In this document: positions 59,865 to 64,000 of the stretch, in pieces | Layout of the letters: every line of letters starts with the position of its first letter | Numbering within the stretch: the first letter of the stretch is position 1 | DNA from: Neobacillus dielmonensis | GTDB taxonomy: Bacteria; Bacillota; Bacilli; Bacillales; Cytobacillaceae | DNA length: 64,000 nucleotides | Direction: 5' to 3' | Assembly: GCF_000612665.1 (NCBI RefSeq) | Contig: NZ_HG942074.1 | Span: forward strand, 44,904 to 108,903 | The notes under the pieces: generated by a model | Seen by the model: the letters and a program-made list of their open reading frames with translations, nothing else | Database searches by the model: none | Told to the model about the DNA's origin: nothing | Program-made: the position numbers and the translations under genes

Positions 59865-61829
59865 ATGGGAATAAGTCCTAAAGGTAGCTATCAAGCGGTT
59901 CCTCTTCAGAAAGTCCAAATAAAGGATCCATTTTGGACAAAGTATATGAATCTAGTAAAAGACACTGTGATTCCGTATCAGTGGGAGGCATTAAACGATC
60001 GGATAAAGGATGCTGAACCAAGTTATGCCATCCGAAATTTTGAAATTGCAGCAGGCAGAAAAAAAGGCGGGTTTGGCGGGATGGTTTTCCAGGATAGTGA
60101 TGTGGCGAAATGGCTTGAAGCAGTCGGATACTCTCTTTCTGCGGAACGAAATCCCGACCTGGAGAACACAGCGGACGAAGTGATTGATCTAGTTGTTGAA
60201 GCGCAACATGAGGACGGTTATTTAAATACCTATTTTACCATTAAAGAACCGGGAAAACGATGGACCAATTTGTATGAATGTCATGAATTGTATTGTGCTG
60301 GACATATGATTGAGGCAGCAGTAGCTTATTATCGCGCAACCGGAAAGCGGAAACTGCTTGATGCGATGTGCAAATTTGCTGACCATATTGATGAGCATTT
60401 TGGAGTAGAATCCGGAAAAATCCGTGGGTATGATGGACATCAGGAAATAGAACTTGCACTAGTAAAACTGTATCAAGTCACAAACAATGAGAAATATTTA
60501 AAGCTAAGTCAATTTTTCATTGATGAACGAGGCACAGAGCCTAATTTCTTTGTTGAGGAGTGGGAGAAGCGCGGAGGGATGTCCCATTGGTCGGGACGCA
60601 GAGTACCTGCACCTCATTATCCAAAGTATAATCAAGCACATGTACCGGTTCGGGAACAGACGGAAGCGGTTGGCCATTCCGTCCGTGCGGTCTATATGTA
60701 TACGGCAATGGCCGACCTTGTAAAATACACCAATGATGAAGGCCTACTTGAAGCATGCCGACGTCTATGGGAAAATATGGTCCATAAGCAAATGTATATT
60801 ACGGGAGGCATTGGTTCCACTTATCAAGGTGAAGCTTTCACTTTTAACTATGACCTGCCCAACGATACAAACTATGCGGAAACTTGTGCATCTATCGGAT
60901 TAATTTTCTTTGCCCAACGAATGCTTCAGCTAGAAGCGAAGGGGGAATATGCAGATGTCCTGGAGAGAGCGTTATATAATAACCTGATTGCGGGAATGTC
61001 AGCCGATGGGAAGCATTACTTTTATGTCAATCCCCTTGAAGTGTTACCTGAAGCGAGTGAAAAGGACCCAGGAAAACGGCATGTAAAACCGGTGCGGCAA
61101 AAATGGTATGGCTGTTCCTGCTGCCCGCCGAATGTGGCTCGCCTTGTCTCTTCATTAGGTGAATATATTTTTACATACAATGAGAATACAATATTCACCC
61201 ATTTATATATTGGTAACGAAACAAATGTTACGCTTGCTCAAGGCAATGTCCATTTAGTGATGGATAGTGATTATGAATGGAACGGTCGTGTGAAGGTTAC
61301 GGTGAATCCAGAACAATTCATTTCCTTTACATTGTCATTCCGTGTGCCAGGGTGGTCCTCTGCCGTTAGGTTTGTTGTCAATGGACAAGAACTGACTCCG
61401 GAAATTCGTGATGGTTATGCTTATATTCACCGCCAATGGCAACAAGGGGATCAGATAGAACTGCAAATGGATATGGAAATCCAGCGTCTGTACGCCCATC
61501 CAGAAGTAAGGGCAAATGCAGGGAAAATCGCTTTGCAACGGGGACCGTTCGTTTATTGTTTAGAGGAAGTGGACAACGGTAAGACGATTGGTTCGATTCT
61601 ATTGCCATCAGATGCCGTGTTAATGGGTAAATTCGACCCATCCATCTTAAATGGTGTGGTGACTATAGAAACGTGTGCTGTTCAAGAAGAGAAATCCGAT
61701 TGGGGTCATACGCTTTACAGGACCAAGCCAAAAGAGCTTGAGGAAATACGTATTAAAGCCGTCCCGTACTTTGTTTGGGGAAACCGGGAACCTGGGGAGA
61801 TGAGTGTTTGGATCCGGGAGAAAATATAA
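59865..61829 (+). CDS. GH127 beta-L-arabinofuranosidase
   Basis: A 654-residue cytosolic enzyme of the former DUF1680 family. The ATG at 59865 follows AAGGTGAT; an upstream in-frame GTG is unlikely. The zinc-cysteine active site is visible: glutamate and cysteine in NYAETCASIG and the CC pair in WYGCSCCPPN. Other family landmarks are PFWTKYMNLVKDTVIPYQW and NTYFTIKEPGKRW. It removes beta-linked L-arabinofuranose from imported glycan fragments. Monocistronic after GH59, ended by a hairpin at 61952-61980. Confidence 0.94.
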   Translation: MGISPKGSYQAVPLQKVQIKDPFWTKYMNLVKDTVIPYQWEALNDRIKDAEPSYAIRNFEIAAGRKKGGFGGMVFQDSDVAKWLEAVGYSLSAERNPDLENTADEVIDLVVEAQHEDGYLNTYFTIKEPGKRWTNLYECHELYCAGHMIEAAVAYYRATGKRKLLDAMCKFADHIDEHFGVESGKIRGYDGHQEIELALVKLYQVTNNEKYLKLSQFFIDERGTEPNFFVEEWEKRGGMSHWSGRRVPAPHYPKYNQAHVPVREQTEAVGHSVRAVYMYTAMADLVKYTNDEGLLEACRRLWENMVHKQMYITGGIGSTYQGEAFTFNYDLPNDTNYAETCASIGLIFFAQRMLQLEAKGEYADVLERALYNNLIAGMSADGKHYFYVNPLEVLPEASEKDPGKRHVKPVRQKWYGCSCCPPNVARLVSSLGEYIFTYNENTIFTHLYIGNETNVTLAQGNVHLVMDSDYEWNGRVKVTVNPEQFISFTLSFRVPGWSSAVRFVVNGQELTPEIRDGYAYIHRQWQQGDQIELQMDMEIQRLYAHPEVRANAGKIALQRGPFVYCLEEVDNGKTIGSILLPSDAVLMGKFDPSILNGVVTIETCAVQEEKSDWGHTLYRTKPKELEEIRIKAVPYFVWGNREPGEMSVWIREKI

Positions 61830-61951
61830 ATTCCATTTGTATAGACATAATGAAATGGAAATGGCCACTTGAAACCAAGCCTAAAAAATCATTCTATTGG
61901 TACAAAGATGTTATGGTTATCAATGGTAAAAATTAATAAGAACTAATGTCG

Positions 61952-61980
61952 AAGGGAACCTTGATAGGTTCCTTTCTTTT
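61952..61980 (+). terminator. terminator of the GH127 gene
   Basis: AAGGGAACCT (61952-61961) pairs with AGGTTCCTTT (61966-61975), followed by a T-rich tract. An ORF reading through here into the next gene lacks a ribosome site. Confidence 0.8.
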
Positions 61981-62008
61981 TTTTCTATCAGTTTTGAAAA
62001 AAGCTATT

Positions 62009-62040
62009 TTTTCACCAAGTTTTCACCGTTCTCTATTATT
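62009..62040 (+). promoter_or_regulatory. promoter with 11-bp spaced direct repeats
   Basis: TTTTCACC at 62009-62016 and again at 62020-62027 (11-bp period), then TATTATT at 62034. The same arrangement recurs at 63233-63251. Such repeats resemble sites of OmpR-type regulators, for example the CssR octamer; the regulator is inferred. Confidence 0.55.
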
Positions 62041-62074
62041 ATTCATTACATCAGGTAGGAAAGGAGGATATAAG

Positions 62075-62485
62075 ATGAATACTAAAGGTAAAAAAGGTAT
62101 TTTCTGGGGAGCCATCGTTGCTTCTATGGTACTTGCGTTCAATGTGCTCCACTTTCTACTAGGAGGCAGCAGCGCATATGCCAGAGGTCCACAAGGACAT
62201 GACTTTGGCGGCAGGGGAATGCATGGGGGCGGATTCGCTTCCCATCAGATGAATGCCCCTCACCCAGATGGCGGATTTCCTTGGCTCTTCCTAATCATAG
62301 GACTAGCTGTTCTAGTATTAGTAGTCAGATGGCTGAAAAACAAATCAAAGGCAGCTTCTATGCAACAGTTTATCGACACCTCTCTTGTAGGCACACATAT
62401 ACCAGTAACAAACCAAAATGCTAACCTTTTAGACCAATGGGAAAAAAATCTAAAAAGGAGAATGAATAACAATGGGTATTTTTAA
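62075..62485 (+). CDS. small membrane protein of a PspA-type operon
   Basis: A 136-residue protein. The ATG at 62075 follows AAAGGAGG; a longer frame from 61946 is rejected. An N-terminal membrane helix or signal (GIFWGAIVASMVLAFNVLHFLLGG) is followed by a glycine/histidine-rich exported loop (GPQGHDFGGRGMHGGG), a second helix (FPWLFLIIGLAVLVLVV) and a charged tail. Its end overlaps the pspA-like gene by 14 bases, suggesting it recruits or signals to that protein as LiaI does to LiaH. The product at 63300 is a truncated paralogue. Confidence 0.82.
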   Translation: MNTKGKKGIFWGAIVASMVLAFNVLHFLLGGSSAYARGPQGHDFGGRGMHGGGFASHQMNAPHPDGGFPWLFLIIGLAVLVLVVRWLKNKSKAASMQQFIDTSLVGTHIPVTNQNANLLDQWEKNLKRRMNNNGYF

Positions 62486-63142
62486 ACGAATAAAAACCAT
62501 CACGTCAGCAGAAATGAATGGACTATTGGATGGGATTGAAGATCCAATTGCTATGCTAAATGAGTATTCCGGAGAAATGGAACAGGAAATTACAAAAGGC
62601 CAGCAAGCTTTAGACGGCAAATTTTTGTGGAAAAGAAACAGGCAGCACTCATTGCGGAAACTAGAGAGTTGGTAGCGAAGCGTGCTCGTCAAGCGAAGCT
62701 GGCCATCGGCCAAGGGGATGACGCAATGGCTAAGCTGGCTGTCCAAGAAAAGCTAAACCATGAAAAACAGTTACAAGTTTATCAAGAGCAGTTGGAGGCC
62801 ATTAAAGGACAAACCCAGCTTCTAACTGAAAAATTGGACCAGTTGAAAGATACGTATAACAAAATCCAGCAAAAGAAAATCTTGTTAGCTTCCCGCGCTA
62901 ACGTGGCGCAGTCGATGAAGCAAATCCAAAAGGCAACAGTTTCCTTTCATACAGATGATATTGCCAGAGGTGTGGCACGTGCCGAAGAGAGGATATTATT
63001 GATGGAAGCAGAAGTACAAGCAGGATATCCGTTTGCGGCGCCGTTAGCAAAATTTGACGCGGCCTATAGTAGTTATGTCAGTGAAGAAGAGTTATATCAG
63101 GAAATGGAGAAGTTGAAGAAGGAAAAGTCGCCTGCATTATAA
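62472..63142 (+). pseudogene. PspA/LiaH family protein gene with a one-base frameshift
   Basis: PspA/IM30 coiled-coil protein of about 223 residues once joined. The ATG at 62472 follows AAAAGGAG. The first frame gives MGIFKRIKTITSAEMNGLL and continues to about QQALDGKF; the rest (VEKKQAALIAETRELVAKR onward) is in the -1 frame from 62627. The break is in the T-run near 62622-62626; one extra T restores the frame as KFFVEKK. This is either a real mutation, a sequencing error in a homopolymer, or a slippage site. Proteins of this family form rings that protect the membrane under envelope stress. Confidence 0.88.
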
Positions 63143-63153
63143 TTTAATTAAGA

Positions 63154-63190
63154 AGAGAAGCACCGCTTAGTGATGGTGCCTCTCTTTTTT
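63154..63190 (+). terminator. terminator after the PspA-type gene
   Basis: AGAGAAGCACC pairs with GGTGCCTCTCT, then TTTTT. Confidence 0.88.
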
Positions 63191-63232
63191 TACTTTTTAG
63201 AATCAAAGAATTCAAATGAAATAAGTTTATTT

Positions 63233-63270
63233 TTTTCACTGATCTTTCACCAATCTCCTCTAGTATTTAT
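63233..63270 (+). promoter_or_regulatory. second promoter with 11-bp spaced repeats
   Basis: TTTTCACT (63233-63240) and CTTTCACC (63244-63251), then TAGTATTTAT near 63261. The layout and flanking sequence (ATTACACCAAGTA before the ribosome site) parallel the region before 62075. Confidence 0.5.
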
Positions 63271-63299
63271 TACACCAAGTAAAGAAAGGAAATTGCGAT

Positions 63300-63422
63300 A
63301 TGAATGTAGTCGTGAAAAAGGCTGTTTTCTGGGGAGTGCTTATTGCCTCCGGATTATTGGCTCTAAATGCGTTTCAATTTCTTTTAGGAAAGCTGCCGCT
63401 TATTTTTGGACTGCTATTTTGA
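63300..63422 (+). CDS. truncated paralogue of the small membrane protein at 62075
   Basis: A 40-residue product from an ATG after AAAGAAAGGAAAT. Its sequence KKAVFWGVLIASGLLALNAF matches the N-terminal helix of the protein at 62075 (KKGIFWGAIVASMVLAFNVL). It stops at FGLLF, but the -1 frame continues with FWTAILILVISCLRKK, which looks like the second helix and tail. One added A in the GGAAAG run would join them into about 47 residues. Either a decayed gene or another homopolymer error. Confidence 0.6.
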   Translation: MNVVVKKAVFWGVLIASGLLALNAFQFLLGKLPLIFGLLF

Positions 63423-63471
63423 TTCTAGTGATAAGCTGTCTTAGGAAAAAATAAAAAGTTAATCATTATAT

Positions 63472-63508
63472 AGAAAAAGCACCACCATTTAAGGTTAGTG
63501 CTTCTCTT
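63472..63508. terminator. bidirectional terminator between the small membrane gene and brnQ
   Basis: AGAAAAAGCAC and GTGCTTCTCT pair around a 14-nt loop, with A- and T-rich flanks. It overlaps the last codons of brnQ. Confidence 0.7.
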
Positions 63509-64000
63509 TTGTTGCCTTTGGCCAAAAATAGCCAACCACCATACCTATTGCAGCAGGGATCATCCAGCCCAGGCCAAGATGGTAGAACGGTAGATAATGT
63601 TCGTAGAGTCCTTTCCATGACTCGAACAAGGAAACGGTTGCCCCTGGTAAGCTCCCTGCTAACGTGCTGTACCCGTCAACAAGACTTACGCAGAAGGTTA
63701 AGAACATCGACACCGCGTATACACTTTGCTTATGGCCGAATAACGGCGAACAGAGAGTCAATATGATGAGCACAATCGCTAACGGATACAACAACATTAA
63801 TACCGGAACGGCAAATTGAATGATATTGTTTAAACCGAAGTTCGCAATCATAAAAGATACGAGACAAAGAACGAGTACAAATGATTTGTAGCTTAATTTA
63901 GGGAATATTGTTTGGAAAAACTCACTGCATGACGTAATCAGGCCGATACTAGTCTTTAAGCACGCCAGTACGATAATAACCGCAAGCAATATAGAACCAA
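63495..64000 (-). CDS. brnQ: branched-chain amino acid transporter BrnQ, partial
   Basis: C-terminal part of about 168 residues of a BrnQ/LIVCS-type Na+-coupled importer; the gene continues beyond the right edge of the window. Visible family landmarks are LACLKTSIGLITSCSEFF near the left of the fragment, then NFGLNNIIQFAVPVLMLLYP, and the end LGLGWMIPAAIGMVVGYF. It imports leucine, isoleucine and valine. It is leftward and convergent with the small membrane gene. Confidence 0.93.
   Translation of the reverse strand, partial: GSILLAVIIVLACLKTSIGLITSCSEFFQTIFPKLSYKSFVLVLCLVSFMIANFGLNNIIQFAVPVLMLLYPLAIVLIILTLCSPLFGHKQSVYAVSMFLTFCVSLVDGYSTLAGSLPGATVSLFESWKGLYEHYLPFYHLGLGWMIPAAIGMVVGYFWPKATKEKH

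Noticed and set aside
61946-62074. N-terminal extension of the membrane protein at 62075
   Set aside because: It crosses the GH127 terminator and the promoter repeats, and the internal ATG has a strong AAAGGAGG site.

Overview
The window looks like chromosome of a low-GC, spore-forming Bacillaceae species. A Neobacillus or Bacillus relative fits the gene content, but I cannot name the species from sequence alone. Supporting signs are strong AGGAGG-type ribosome binding sites, frequent TTG and GTG starts, a Spo0A-type regulator, a seven-gene Mrp antiporter operon, a YesM/YesN two-component pair, CcpA (cre) sites and an InhA-type M6 protease.

Layout. 1-0.9 kb: a 52-bp tandem repeat array, then an ArsR-family regulator with a small partner gene and its own palindromic operator. 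1.3-3.5 kb: a secreted beta-propeller protein resembling rhamnogalacturonan lyases. 3.8-9.6 kb: the complete mrpABCDEFG Na+/H+ antiporter operon. 10-15.7 kb: DegV, an M20 dipeptidase, a CPBP membrane protease with a TetR regulator under a double-operator promoter, and a YbjQ protein. 15.7-16.2 kb: cueP, a copper-binding lipoprotein gene with an in-frame UGA exactly at a conserved cysteine. 16.6-21 kb: the InhA-like protease, an LrgAB-type pair, a YfcE phosphoesterase and a phage-type helicase-loader remnant. 22-24.3 kb: a Spo0A paralogue next to a MEDS-domain histidine kinase. 24.5-36 kb: ordinary accessory genes, including a dihydroorotate dehydrogenase-like/membrane fusion, a MocR regulator, an orphan lipoprotein and an LPXTG-anchored SGNH esterase.

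36-62 kb is a polysaccharide-utilisation region. It has a sugar ABC importer without its own ATPase, YesL, a heparinase II/III-like protein, a DUF2264 protein, a second binding protein with YesM/YesN sensing, a GH88 unsaturated uronyl hydrolase, a GH2 beta-galactosidase, a large secreted GH59 enzyme and a GH127 beta-L-arabinofuranosidase. The combination of galactosidases, arabinofuranosidase and uronate enzymes suggests a uronate-bearing arabinogalactan or pectin-type substrate; this is inference. An IS3-family element has split the terminator behind the GH2 gene.

62-64 kb holds an envelope-stress group: two paralogous small membrane proteins behind similar promoters, a PspA/LiaH gene with a one-base frameshift, and the 3' part of brnQ. 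The most notable items are the cueP UGA with a following hairpin (possible selenocysteine), the Spo0A paralogue with an adjacent kinase, the carbohydrate locus, and the IS inserted in a terminator loop. No rRNA, tRNA or CRISPR was seen.
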